Part shown: positions 24,723-38,120 of the stretch, one piece after another
Position numbering within the stretch: the stretch's first letter is position 1
Layout of the letters: each line of letters opens with the position of its first letter
Origin: Anarhynchus alexandrinus
Lineage: Eukaryota > Chordata > Aves > Charadriiformes > Charadriidae
Length of the DNA stretch: 64,000 bases
Assembly: GCA_008711295.1 (NCBI GenBank)
Contig: VUYV01000020.1
Span: 249,558 to 313,557, forward strand
Direction of reading: 5' to 3'
The notes under the pieces: generated by a model
Told to the model about the DNA's origin: nothing
The model's database searches: none
The model's input: only the letters and a program-made list of their open reading frames with translations
Made by a program: the position numbers and the translations under genes

Positions 24723-27700
24723 AGTCAGTCACTTGCAAGCTAAGATTAAATGAGATACTTAAGAACTTTAAATTGCATTTAGGTAAGTGCAATGTAATTG
24801 CTGCTATATTCAGTCTAGCATTCATTTCTAAATCAGTCTAGTATAGTCTAAATAATTTACTGTTTAAGTATGGACAGACAGAAAGGGGAACTTGTTACAA
24901 CTCTTCATAGCTGCAGATGGGGAAAAAAGGAACTGTCCATTATGTGCGTGTGTGTATGTATATTTCATTTTAAAACTCTCAGAATTTTATTTCAAATGTG
25001 GTCAATTATCCAAGACTGTGAAATTGTATATGTGAAAGAATCGCATTCAAACACATTGAAGTATATAAAAATGCAAAAAAATCAGATAGTGTCTTTTTGT
25101 TTTAGCAGTCAAATTCAACAAAAGGTACTCTGTATTTACAATGATGTAATGTTACCACTTGAGTGCCAAGGCTACCAGACAAGACTAGACAAAGCGAATT
25201 TTAAAAATACCGTTCTAATTAAACTAGACCCTTGATGCGGATCACTGATCATGTTTTGGCCTTGCTCTTGACTTTTTAACACCGAGAGGTATTTCTAATG
25301 GCTGTGGCTAAGAGCTTTAAGCCCAGCTCTGCTCATGATCAGCTAACACCTGTTGCGGTGAAAAGCTATTTTAGTTGTACAGTCCTAGGATTAGTTTTAT
25401 AGACCAAAATAAACCCTTGTCATACAGTTGAGTGAATAACTTTAGACTTTGGAAAAAATATGCTGAATGTGTGGTCTAAACCTACTGAAATATACGTGGA
25501 ATATTAAAGCAGTACTGGAAAATGGCACCGTGCACATGCTGATGTTTCAGCCAGTGCAGGAAAGTAAATCTTCTCTTCTGTCGCTTTAATACTTTCAAGG
25601 TTTCTGCCTGTCTCTCTGGTTTACCTAACTGACAGTCAGACACGTTCGTTTAAAAAGAAGGTAGCATTTAAATCATGATAATTTGAAGAGACCTTAAAAA
25701 AAATCACAAGTGATCATATGATTGACTATCTAACATGCTATCTTGATGTAACAACTCATTAAAAATCAGTGAAAGACCTAATAAAGGAAAATACAGAATT
25801 TCTGCTAATGCATGTCATACGGGCTCAAGCATTGCTTAATTTTTTGGTTTCTTGTTACAGTGCAAAGGTCTTGGCTTAATACTCTAAAGGTGCCATTTAG
25901 AATTTATATTAGATGCTGTTAGGCAAGAAAATATTTAAGACCTAACCGAGTAATAACACATTTTCCCCATGCAACACTGAAAAAGAAACACTAACACAGG
26001 ACTTGGAATAATGCCTGAAATATAATTTATTTTAAGTGTATAATACAAGTTGTGGTGTTTGCACAGAAAATGTAAATTATCCTTGTCTTGATAGTTTTGC
26101 CCTAAGACTGCTTGATCGATTAGTAGTCTGTAACTCCAAAGACTTTGCATGTTGTTGGGGTTTTTTTAAAAAATAAATTATAGTTGTCAAAGCCATATGA
26201 AAAAAAGATGTGGTCAGTTGCTAGCTAAAATTAATGTCTGTTTAATAGAAAAAAACAGAAATTTTGAAACCTGTGGCTTTTGTGTTGATGTATATACACT
26301 TTTAATTTGCAAGATAAGTTGGTAATATTTTGATTTTCCAGTCCAAATCACCCTTAGAATGACTTTTAAGTGTAAGATAGATTTCAGCGTTTAGAGAAAG
26401 TGTGAAATTAAACAGATACATCAAGTCATATACAACACAGGTTTTGGTAATTGTTGAAGCATATCAACAGGGCCTTTGATGTTTGTTTGATGTTTGACCA
26501 ATTCTTTTGACCTTGAGGAGGAGAGACATAAGTGGAGTAGAATGTACGCTAATGAGAGTATTCCCTCTGTTTAGACCTTTAAAAAAAAAAGAAAAAAGAA
26601 AAAAAGAGCAATCTACTAAGTCTATTGGCTAGTTCATGCTAGGAACTAGATTTACTGGATAAATTGCAGACTGTCTTTTCTTCTCTGCCTCTCTACCTGC
26701 TAACCACTAAATATATACACTGTCATAAGATTTATGGAATCCTTGCATTTTCAAGACTCTTTTGCTTGTTTGTGTCCATTATCTTGTTCGTGTTGCTCTC
26801 GAAGGACATCATTGTGCCAAATAAGGTTAGAATTTGTCAAGTTGTAACAAGAATCATCTGGAGTGAAATCCTAATGGAATTTTTTTCTTGGTGGGCCTTA
26901 GAAAATGTGAAGGTGTTCATAGCTAATAAAAGGTGACTGGAGAATATACAGCCTTAAGTCTTCTAATTGCTTGGGCCTAAAGCAATCCTAATGTTTCTAG
27001 AGATTAACAGTTTATTTATCTGAAGGTTTGCTGTCTTGAACAGATGCCCAAAATTTGTTTTTTCAGATTAGTAAGTCTTATTCAACTATTGACACATAAT
27101 CAAATATAAAATATTTCTTGTCAATAATACTTAGGAAGGTGAGGAATTTGTATGTGCTCAAATTACCACCCTGATTAGTGGTGTAAATTCCAAAATTATT
27201 ATTTGGGAATGTTGTCTGCAGTGCCAGTGAGTATAGATGACAGAAGCTGCAGTGGGAAGAGGGTTTGAAATCATTTGCTTCAGCATCCTATTTGTTCCCA
27301 AGTTAACCACTGTTGTTTGTTCAGAAGTGTCATGTAGTCATGAAGTTTTATATAAATCGAGGATCGTACTGCAGAATCCATTAGTATAACTCCTCATGTA
27401 TGAGCAGTGAAGTCAGTAGGCTTGAATTTGGCTTATTGTGTTTTATTGCCACCTTTTCCAATTCACTGTCCAAGAGGAATTTTTATTTTTTATGTCAGAT
27501 GATGTTTGAATTTTGAACCTAAAGTCAAGTCGTCATACACTAAGGTTATACTCTCAGAATAGTATTATATAGAACAGAAAGTATTCTATATTATATACAT
27601 AGAAGTATGTAGGAATGGGAGTTGTTTCCAGGTGAACTTCAGATTCTTCTGTTTCAATATAAACTGATGGTTTATGGAGAGACTGAAGGAGCTCCCCTGT

Positions 27701-28142
27701 TAGTATGAAAAAAACATAGCCTCTCCAAAATGATAGTGTTTAATCTTTGTCTGGGGTGAGTTAGATGGGGGTTTACAGATACACATTTTAGTTTCAGGGT
27801 TCAATTATAACACAATTATATAATAATGCATATAGAGATTTACATACAATAATTATATATCATAATACATAACAATAAAAATGATATGCAATGATAGCAA
27901 GGTTTTGTGTATAATACCATGAATGGAGGAAAAATCTTGGGGTAGCATTGAATTGAGGACAATGGTGGATCAAAGACAAAAAACTCTTTATTCCAATCGT
28001 TATGCAATGTTCTGTAATTCTAAGTGCATTTTAAAGTTTATTGGCAATTTCTGAGAATACAGGGCATGTGTCCTGTGGTAATTATGAAATACAAACTTTT
28101 AATTTAAATATAGATAAAAGGAGATAGCATTTCCTTTAGGTG

Positions 28143-28155
28143 GTTGCTAAGCAAC
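28143..28155. promoter_or_regulatory. RFX/X-box-like palindrome
   Basis: GTTGCTAAGCAAC is a perfect inverted repeat of GTTGC around TAA. This is the form of high-affinity RFX-family (X-box) binding sites. It lies deep in the 26.5 kb intron, so if it functions it would be as an intronic enhancer element. One 13-base match in 64 kb may be chance, and nothing else around it supports activity. Confidence 0.3.
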
Positions 28156-31100
28156 TTTTTTGCATTAAAATATTTATATTCACCAGTAGAACAACATTCT
28201 GTGCTTAAAACCAATCCTTTGACATATATATTAAAATCAGCTTAAGCATCAAATACTTCTTCTTGTCCAGTTAAATATGTAGCATACCTTTTGCCTATTT
28301 AGAAAACAGTAATGTATTTTTCCTGTGTATTTAGTTGTGTATTTATTATATTCTGAGTTTTTGTGTATGTGCATTGTGGTTTCCTCTTAATTTCTGGTCA
28401 CTGAAGGATTAGTAAACTGTTGAGTGTTGGGATAAGAATAAAAACAGTACCAGGGGGAATTTAAGGTCTGTGAAACCTCAGCATCATGTGTTTGCTGGTG
28501 ATGATAGATAATAAGATCTTCTTTTAATTCTTATTTATTTTTAAATCTTTGGGATGGGCACGTACAGCAGAATTGGTATGTATGATGGATTTGAACAGAG
28601 AAGCTACTTGCTCTGTTTCAGCAAACAGGAAATTTTTACATGTTCAGATGCCAAGGAGAAAATCAAAAAGTGTTCATATTGACTGGCTTGTTTTTTTGAC
28701 AAGCCATGGTTCTCCTGCTTAATTGTAACTAGAAATCTAGTATTTTTCTTATCCTCTTGATATTTATGCTTTTCAGTACAATATAAAAAAAATATGCACT
28801 AGTATTGGAAACCACTTAGTCACAAATGTACTTTATTTTACCTTATAGAGTTCTAACAGAATTACTGTTTAAAGTTACAAATCCCCTATCAACCAGAAGC
28901 TGCCAGTACTACTGGAAATCGTCTGCATTTGAGCTCAATTGATAGAGGAGTCAATACTATAAGGACATTTCTCAAAACTTGTATTCTTTTTGTTTCTCTG
29001 GACCTTGTCTTGCCTTAAACTTTCTTAGGTAATTAGAAATAGTTTTGTAAAGTTTATCTAACTACTTCTCATGGCAAAGTTTCCTGTGTGTACTTTTTTC
29101 AGAATTGCAAGGAGTATCTCTTATAAAATAGGATTCTGTTGAAAATATGTAGATTAAATATAAAGAAACTTTTCCACAATAATGTAGCATCTTTCAGGTT
29201 TTTCCATAAGTCAATTATTTTTAATTCTATTTCATTTTACCATTTTTGTCACCAGTTCAGTGCTAGGAGAAACTTGAAAAAAATCGAATCAAGTGTCATT
29301 TGAACATGATTTTTTTTTTAATAAAAACTTGCTTTAGTTACACAGAAATTTAAACAGCAGATTGTTTGGATAAGACTGTGGAAAACAAAATCAAATTTTC
29401 CTTAATCTCATACTAATTTTCTTTTCTTGTTTCTTAGGATTGAATTCCGTAGAACTATTTTATGTCAAAGAATCCTTTGCTGTATGCTTAGAAACAAATT
29501 AAGGACTTGTAAGGTAGCTTTCAGTGATAGAGTCCTTTACCAGAGATTAACAGATATGTCTGCAAAGCAACAGCAAGAAGCAAGATTTTTGCCTGTTCAT
29601 GCCTCAGTCATATGCCTCCAACTAGTTTTTTTAATGTACTCACCTGACTACTTTAGGCAATATAGGATGTTGAAAAGAAGCCACAGTATTTTCTCATCCT
29701 ACAGAGAAGCATAGAATGAGTTATAAGGTTGTCATTTTGCTTTTGGTTATATTAAAGAAGTAAGGTTTTCATGTTAATTATCTGAATAAATTCATGAAAA
29801 TCATCATATAATTATATACTTGGTTATATGAAGGAAGACTAATGATGAATAGACATTAATAAATCCACGTAAGTAATTTGGATATCTTAATTATGTGTGG
29901 CTTTTTGGAAAAGCAAACAACAAAGCTGCTGAAGTATGTTAAATGAAATTGGTAATGAAAGGAAACTAGAAAGGGATTTCTTTTTTCCATTTTTTCTAAA
30001 TCCCTCCCAGTGTTGTCTGGGGTTTTTTTTGTTTGTAACTTAAAATATGTCAGCAAATACCTGAGTGAATCTAAACTAAAGGTCATTTCTTTGGAGGGCA
30101 TGACAGAGGAACACAGCAATCTGCAGGGTGCCTCATGCCTGTGCCTTCAAGTAAGTCATTTCACCACATCCTGGCAATTTGGTCAATAAGCAGAATATTT
30201 TTGGTTCAGTGATGGACTGATGTGCAAACTCTTGGGAATTCCACAACTGGTTGCAATTAAGTGTTCAGAGTTTGAAAGTCCACTTTCAAATGACAGCTCC
30301 ATCACAGCAATCATAGCAGCTTGCTAGGCTGCTGACAGTTTATCAGTGAGCAAGGTACAAGAGTAAAAGAATGGGATTGCTTAAAGCATAGACTTATAAT
30401 AATTTAGAACTGCAGTTAACAAGGATCACCCCTACCTGTTCCAGCTTGTCTGGCATGTCTAATAAGCCCATGTAAGCTCTTCCTGACTTTCATGTAAGAA
30501 AGAATTCCTATAGGAACTCTTACTTTTTTAAATAGCAGATGGAGTAATGCAGAAGAGTTGCTCCGAACAACCTATACCTTTTATAAGTCATGGCTGACTG
30601 ATACAGTCTTATGCATCTGCCCTTCAGAGGACTTTGTTTTGGTTTGGGTTGTCAGTTGGACATCTTGCAGTATTGTGTAATGCTCCTCTGTGTGTCTCAG
30701 CTTGAATGTATTACATTATTGATTTTAAGCTGCAGGCTGCTTTCTCTGTGTGTAGTTTCCTTAAAACCAAACATTGTAACTTCATAAATAATACACAGAT
30801 ACATTTGTATGTATGTGTACATATGAAATACCAATGGCAAAAGCTTCCATGAAGATTCTTGCTAGTGTGTTCCGAATTTTGTATAGACGTTGCAAATTGT
30901 GCAACCATTCTTTCTTTTTCTCTAACAGAAAGTTATTAGAGTGATCAGGGAGTGCATCACGCCTATGTTAAATTCTGAATAATGGTGAGGCTGAGTCATT
31001 CATTAATGGTACCTGAGAGTTAGCCTGGGTTTGGCAGAACTCATGTGGCTGGGTTTGATCTGGGTGTCATTAATAATGTGCGCCTATCTCACAATTCAGG

Positions 31101-33863
31101 TATTACTTGCCATTTTGTTCTTACATAGTAATGGCGATATTATAAAGGTATTGTACCATAACAGACTGTTATTAAGATTTTGAGGATCATGTTGTTTCAT
31201 TCCATTATCATATAAGGACGATATATTGAATTAAATATTCTGTTTTGTGTAGTATTTTGGTAATCTCTTTTTTACACTTTGATATGATGGGAGAGAATGA
31301 TATAAAGGGTTCTTGTTTGTAGGAAAAAACGTGGTGAAGAATTGGGGAAATGAGTTTTCCCATGTGAAAACATTCCATTCAGTGCAGAAAATGTTGCATA
31401 ACCTTATTTTCTTTCCTTTTTTCTCACCCCACCTAATTTTCCCAGTTTTCTTTTTCTTTATTTTATTGTTCTTTCCCAAAAGTAAGAACCAAAGATGACT
31501 TTTGAAGATTCTCAATAGTGTTTTTGTTTTAGAATCATTTTGTTAATTTTCTTAGCTGCCTTTGGTACAGTACAATAAACTTTCAGATATGTTGACAGAA
31601 CTCACATAATCTTGATTTAGTTTTTGGTTTTGCCAGATGTTTTATTTTAACATATAGTCTCATTAGTAGAGTCTAGATTTAGCCTTGAAATGTAAAGCTT
31701 TGAGACTTATGAGAAAATATTTATTATCTGGAATATGTGGAGATTCTGGGTAGAATATTAAGGCTTGCTTAATAGTTATGGATACGTGTTCTGAAATCAT
31801 TCTTTACAGCCCTTGAGTATAAACATTTGTGCCCTTTATGCATGTATTATTTTGTATCTGTGGTGCTTTAAACATTACAATTAGGCAATGAAAAGGTGAG
31901 CATTTGAGTTCTGGCAAAGGACTGAGCTTGGTACAAGTGTAAAATTACAAGTGTTTCTTAACTGAAAACTAGGCCTGCTTCTCATTGTCCTATGCAGTTG
32001 CAGTGCTTTTTTGTATCAATAAAACTGTTAGAGAATTTAGTTTTTTCTTCTGTAATTGTATAGCAGGTATACCTTACATTGGTTTTATGAATACCTTTAA
32101 AAAGCAGGATTGTTATTCAAGAGAAGAGTGTCATTGCTCCTGGAGAGGAGTGAAACATAATTATCTGTGCCTCTCTTCCACCCTGTTTGTCTTCACTTCT
32201 CCTCCCTCCCCGTATGACTTTATACACACCTCATACAGCACGATTGCTTAAATCACTGCCTAGGCAGTGGTGTGGGAGGTATGCACAGAGGCAGAGGAGA
32301 GGCTTTCCTGAGCTGCCAATTCTCTTGCAGAGCTGGGTGGTGTGGACACAGAGGCTTTGTGCTGTGCTCTGCTTGTGCCAGTTGCTAAGGTGAACCAGAG
32401 TGAGGGGACAGGTACTCTGCTCCTGGACAAGGGCTGTAATTGGACCTGAAAATGTCTTTAGGAGCATTATTGCTCAAGCCCTTTAGTTTTCATTATTCTT
32501 TTAAGAGGTGTTGTGTTCATTTGAAAATTATAAATACTAGTATCTACCACCATGTAGCAGAGAAAAAATTCCTTTTAAGTAAAAAATAAATAATATGACA
32601 GAATACCAATAGTGGAGAAAATGGGGGAAAGGGTAACCTGTCTCACAAAAGAAGTTTTTAAGCTAAAGTAAATATTGTTCAAGGGTTCGCCCTAACAATC
32701 CCTTAAGGTTTTTTCTCGCAGCCACCTGGAATGGCCACCAAAGAATAAATTCAGAAACCATGGTCCGCTGTTAGGAATGCCTTACTTATGTCCTGAAGCA
32801 GAGGGTTTCTCTTAAGACCAAGTAAAAATAAGTAGTAGACCGAACTTCCCATGATAAGACCGAGAGATATGAGCTCTCAGAACTAGGATTTGGACCAGTT
32901 AACAGGTTTTTTTTGCTCATAATTAAGTTGTAAAAGGGCACTTGAAAGTATACAGAATATAGAATGTTGCGATTACATGCCCTTAATGGAGTATCCTTAA
33001 CTTCCTTTGGGTACTTCTTGATGTAATACTGAGTAGAAGTCATGAAAGAATCAGTGCAGAGGTTGTTGGTCACAAGAGGGAGGATCAGCTGATGTTGAAG
33101 CGTTTGGTGGCGGTACATTTGTTCATACTGCTTTCATTTATGCTTTCATTTGCTGTCGCCTCTCTTCCCATTGTAGTGTTGCTTGGAGAGAATTTGGTTT
33201 AGCTTGTTTCTTTTCACTTCCTTTCCTGTGAAAACACTAGGGAAAAGAAAAACAAATAGATTACAGTATGACAGAAATTTGTCAGGCATTTCACACAAAC
33301 CACCAGCAAAGTATACTTTTTAGTGCTTTGGGAGATCTTTGAGAGGAAAGAATAAAACCACTGGGGCTTTTTCTCCAGTCTACAAATATCTATAGACAAA
33401 TTTATTTTCTCAGAGAAGCTGGATCGTATTTGTAGTGTCAATAAAATTAGCATGGAAGTTTTTCTGCTGTCTCCTGTTTCAAATTGAATATCTAACAGAA
33501 AAAATGGTATACTGTGTCTGAAACCATACTGGAAAGAATCCAGGTGGTCTGTACATTATTAAGGGATATCAAAGTTGTATTGGCTACAAATCTCCTATTA
33601 GGCTTTCCTAAAAATCGGTGATTGGAGACTGGCGCCAAGTTCCTGGCATCAGGGCAGGGCATTCCAAGTGATATCCTACCATGTCTTTAGGAAAGCTTTT
33701 AACTAGATTATTCCATATTCCCTATACATCTTCTACATATCAAAAATTCATCCTGTTATTCTCAAGTCATGGAAAATTCTAAGTTAATTAATATTCTTCA
33801 GATTCTTAGCAATTTCAGCCTATTTAATGTGGAGGTGCTGTTAATGCAGGCATCGCAGCACCT

Positions 33864-33915
33864 CGCATATGAGGGGGGGACAAGAGAGAACTGGGTTTGT
33901 TCAGCCTTAAGAAGT
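33864..33915 (+). mobile_element. Short CR1 LINE piece (internal 3' region)
   Basis: The text CATATGAGGGGGGGACAAGA, then GAACTGGGTTTGTTCAGCCT and TAAGAAG follows the CR1 block 'ctatgaggagaggctgagagagctggggttgttcagcctggagaag'. Similarity fades on both sides, and the usual CR1 tail is not found after it. It is a small remnant. Confidence 0.5.
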
Positions 33916-34299
33916 AGGATTCCTGCTGCTGTCTACAACTCTCCAGTACGCAGGTGTGGAGAAGGCTGAGCCAGACTGCTCAGCTTCAAATTCCTTATTT
34001 TCCTTCGATTCTGAGTAGCCATTTCAATTGTTGCGGTTTGGTGTATGCACCATACAGGTACATATACACACAGTGCTGCAGTAGCTGAGAAGGAGAAAGT
34101 AGTTTGGTGGCCACCTTTTGTATTGAAAATAGATCAAGGTAATCTGTACAGCCTTCAATTCATCAAATAAGTACTACAACCACGTGTTTGACTTTCAGAA
34201 TAGGAAACGGCATTCATGCTTGAGAACACTGTTAAAAACTTTACTGTCTTCAGTGTCCTTTAAAGTGAAATAATGAAAAAATGCTATTTTTCTCTGCAG

Positions 34300-34413
34300 T
34301 GCTTGCTCTCTCAGCCGAAGTTCTGGGCCATTCAGACGTCAGCCTTACTTCTTCGGACCAAACTTGAGAAAGGAAGTACTCGCAGAATGGAACGGGCAAT
34401 GAAGCAGACTCAG
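34300..34413 (+). CDS. TTC27: TTC27 internal exon 2 of 4 in window (114 nt)
   Basis: The exon has acceptor TTCTCTGCAG (ends 34299) and donor GTAAGA (34414), and it begins and ends in phase 0. It encodes 38 residues: [32 protein letters not shown] and AMKQTQ. This is nearly identical to the vertebrate TTC27 segment I remember ([20 protein letters not shown]...RRVERAMRQTQ). The run is strongly helical and belongs to the repeat scaffold ahead of the canonical TPRs. Its length is a multiple of three, so skipping it would remove 38 residues without shifting the frame. It is isolated between introns of 26.5 and 22 kb. Confidence 0.97.
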
Positions 34414-35693
34414 GTAAGACTTCTGAACTGCCTTGTTATAAATAGGGGTCCTTTATCTATCAAATGGGAAAAGGCAGGAGTCAGGAGCTTCTGCAGTTCC
34501 TCTCTGTGAACTGTACAGTGAGAAAATTTTCTAATTATGTCTCTAAAGTAGATGCATAAACCGCATATCCTTTTATGTCTGCCAGTCTTGAGATAAACTC
34601 TTATATGTACAAGTAATACATGGTCACTTTCTTTCAAAAACACGACAAGTTTTGGAAGATTGAAATTAAAATCTGTTTTCTTACCTCTAGTTTCTGACTT
34701 CTGATCTGAGGAGTTTTTTAGGTAGAAGTTTGTAAATGTAAAGCTGCTACTGCTATCATATTTTTAAATAGTTTTTACTCAATTAAATCATCTGTATAAA
34801 ACACTGAAACTTGTAAATAGTCATTGGTATTTTGAGAACAAGAAAATATATTTGTGAATAAAGCAGCACTTTCAATTTACCATTTTGATGTGATACTTAG
34901 TGATTAGTATTTTTATTGCAAGTTTGAGGCAGTGATTAAATAATCTTGTTCCGAACAAAGAGATCAGTCTTCAAATGCAAAAAAGAAATTTTAAAAGTCT
35001 GAAGTGTGTCAGCTAATAGGATTTATTTAAAAAATAATTTTTTCAAATGAAAGGTCTGTAGGCTATACAAAGATTTTTTTTTTCCTTATTATTACAGAAT
35101 TTGGTTAGCCATTTGTACGCTTTATGCTGTTAAGTCTTGTCACACATGAACAGTGGGCATTTCTATATTTCCATCAGGCAACAGTCCTGCTGACTAAACC
35201 AGCCAGGAATATATAAAGCTTATAGTTGCAGTGCTGTGTAATTAAATCCTGAAAAGCTGATGTTTCATTTAAAATCATTATTGATGCATGGATCTTCGAA
35301 GGAGTGCAGCTTGGATGTGCTGCTGCATTTTTCTTCTGCTGAGGAAGACATAGAGTTGCTATAGTGGAATTTCCTGGGGTCAGTAAGAGAGTGTCACGGA
35401 AGCCAGGATTCCAAGTCTGGGAGATGTAGCTTCTGACAGCATTTGGGAAGCAATCTCAGGATCTTTCATGCCCTAAGCCGTAAAACAGTTGGAGTGTCTC
35501 CAACATTTTTGTCTAGTTTGATTAAACCTGAGTACTGGGAATTCTTATACTATACAGTTTGACAGTCTCATGACGGAAATCTTCATGAAGGGGTCATCAT
35601 TGCAAGTACATTTATCTGACTTCATCGTGTGCTGCAACTGCAGTAATGCAAAGGATTTAATTAGCATGCACTCTGACATTTTGGGAGGTTACT

Positions 35694-35736
35694 TCATAGT
35701 AGACACAGAATCTGTGTCATAGTAGACACAGAATCT
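35694..35736. repeat. 23-base tandem duplication
   Basis: TCATAGTAGACACAGAATCT followed by GTG is repeated immediately, the second copy ending after TCT. The 20 shared bases are identical, implying a recent slippage or duplication event. Confidence 0.93.
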
Positions 35737-37628
35737 AAATATTATCTTTAATCTTCCTATGTTTATGTTTTCTTTCATTAAGTTTTCTAGGCATTTGAAC
35801 ATAATGACATATTTGTGTTGATTTGTTATGGTATCAAGCTCAATTTCCAAAAATAGTTAAAAGTTGTTTAAGGATTGATACGTGCTAAATTAATCAAATA
35901 ACTTGAATAACTTTCCATTTAAGGTTTTCATTCCTGAGTTCCATCAGATCAGAATTTTTTAATATCATGGTTCCTAACAGTTCTAAGAAGGAATCAGAAA
36001 ACGTAGGGGGAATGATGTAATTTTCATACATAACACAAGGTTTTTCATATATCATCTTCAGGAAGATGCCAAAGAGCGACCAAGTTCTGCAGCTATTTAT
36101 CAGTAGAAAATGGATTTCAAAACCATAGAATTTTCATACAAATTGTTTTTGTGATTTTTTTTTGTTTGGTTGGTTTTGTTTCTCTGTTTTACGATTTCAT
36201 GTTTACTAATTCATATTGCTGTAGAAAGATTGGATATTGCAGATTAAGGAAGGAGTAGGGTGTAAATATGATTAGATTCCCCCCATTGTTTGCAATATCA
36301 AATTTTTAAAGTAATTATAAAAATCCTTGTAAGATGCCTTGAATAAGAAGTGGTAAACTAAATCCTCTAAGTTACATACTTTAGGATTGTCTGAAGAGTG
36401 CATGAGCCATTGTAGGCTCTGACTTATTGATGCTGGGATTCTCCTGTCCTCTCCTACTGTAACTTTCCTTTCTTTCCCCATTTCCACTCTTACCTGCTTC
36501 TGCACTGGGTCTCCAAATCCTTTTAACCAGCTGATAAGCATCTTTTTAGATGAATATCACTGGGCAGGCATATGCTGCTTTTCAGCCCTAAAGCACGCCA
36601 GGCTGCATTGTTGGTTTGTCAAAGAAGGTGTTTTTCAGCTACAATTTCTTGTGGGCCTGGCTATGTTTGTTTAACTTATTTTAATTATTTGAAAATAGTC
36701 ACAGCTGTTTTTGAAATGAGGGTATATTAGTTGATTTTAGCTGCCACGGTCCAATTATTAAATATATCCCTACTTTACATTAAACAGTTTTTATGACATG
36801 ATTTTGTAAGGGTTTTTTTCTATCTCAAAAGCTTCAAAAAGAATTGGAATGATAATTTTCAAAACATTTTTCTGATTATTTTAAAAATCTGAACTAGAAA
36901 TAATGTAATCTTTGGAACAGGTTTTAAAATGATCATTCTTGGTACTCTGGAACATACTTCAGCTAGTAGCTAACTGGAAGTGAGGCGGAGAGATTTTTTT
37001 CTTAACTTTTTCTGGATGCTACTAGTTGTCTCTGTCCAGCTTTTGCCTAAATGAGATTTGGATCCACAAAAAATAAGGCTAAAGATTTCTAAAGCCAGTA
37101 CTTTTTCTCAACCATTTTTCTAAGAAAAGGAAACAGTATTTGAGAGCTAAAACAGTTATTTTACATTCCGCTAGAGTATTTAATCATGACCAGTATAACA
37201 TATATTAAAGTCTGGATCAAGGTACTGCCAACCAAAATGTGCCTCTGGATACAGTATGATTTTTTTAAGGTTAGGTGTTTGGTTTTTTCCATATGGGTGT
37301 AGGTGAGGGCGGGTGAGAAGTGCTAGAGTGGAAAGAAAGGAAAGAGGGGGAGGGAGAAAACAGGAAGAAAAAGGGATAGTTTTTGATATATAGCTCTCCA
37401 CATAACCAGAAACCTGCCATTTCTACATCAGTTTTGGGATCTTCAACTACCTTCTATTGTAAGAAAGTAATTCAGAAACTATTAATAGTGGAAAATGGGT
37501 TGGAATAAGCTGTTAAACCACAAATTACTGCTGAAAGTGCAGCCAGAGCTCAAGTAATAGGATGGGGAGAAAAAAGGAATTTTCAGAGGTCTAGGAGCTA
37601 TGAAAAAAGAGAAAAGGGAGGGGTGATT

Positions 37629-37683
37629 TAAAAAAAAACAAAAAAACCCAACCCAAAACCAGAGAAAAAACAACAAACAAACC
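37629..37683. repeat. A/C-rich low-complexity tract
   Basis: The tract consists of runs of A separated by CC, of the form AAAAAACCCAACCCAAAACC followed by repeated CAA units. It has no coding potential. A similar tract lies at about 20384-20438, and an A/G tract at 26581-26606. Confidence 0.8.
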
Positions 37684-37839
37684 AGTTTAAAACAGGTAAA
37701 GGATAGCGTACGACTGTAGTTTCTTGAGACATGAAGTAAGTGTACTCTTCCGTTTCAGTGGATTTTAAAATATTGTTAAGAATGAAGCAAAACAAATTAA
37801 AATGCCACGCTTGTTACAAAGGATGGTGGGGTAGAAGTG

Positions 37840-38120
37840 AGAGCATCGTTACTGCTGGATCACGCAGCCAGCAAAAGCGATGAAGGTGCCGTGTGCGTGG
37901 TACACCAGTAGCCTGCTCAGGCTTATCCTACGGTGACTTGTTACAGCTCCTTCCTGCGGCTTGATCTGGGTGGTTACACTGCCTACTTCTGTGCTTGCAG
38001 CTTTTATCAGCTTGTTCTGTGCCCCTTTTCTGGTTGTATTTTCTGCTGCTCGCTGCACCTGGCAATAGCATGCCTGTAAGCTAATCGCTTGGTTTTCCTA
38101 ACGCGCAACACGACATACGC
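37840..38120. other. GC-richer, CpG-containing intronic block
   Basis: In a strongly AT-rich intron this roughly 280-base block is visibly richer in G+C and has repeated CpGs (GAGCATCG, GGATCACGCAG, AAGCGATG, GCCGTGTGCGTGG, CTACGGTG, TAACGCGCAACACGACATACG). No CR1 or LTR pattern is recognisable in it and no exon belongs here. It could be a regulatory element, a younger unidentified insertion, or simply a compositional fluctuation. Confidence 0.4.

Noticed and set aside
24870..25235. Longest open frame of the window (121 codons, + strand)
   Set aside because: It lies in the 26.5 kb intron, contains a VCVCV run from a TG-rich stretch, has no recognisable domain, and no splice site fits the TTC27 frame. 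It is most likely chance in AT-rich DNA.
29427..29714. 95-codon open frame just after a TTTCTTAG acceptor
   Set aside because: Its reading frame is not compatible with the phase 0 end of the upstream TTC27 exon (joining would read GAT TGA at once). The composition is not convincing.
32786..33118. 110-codon open frame on the minus strand
   Set aside because: I do not recognise the protein. The frame lies in a CpG-rich segment that may be an old repeat, and it has no gene structure.
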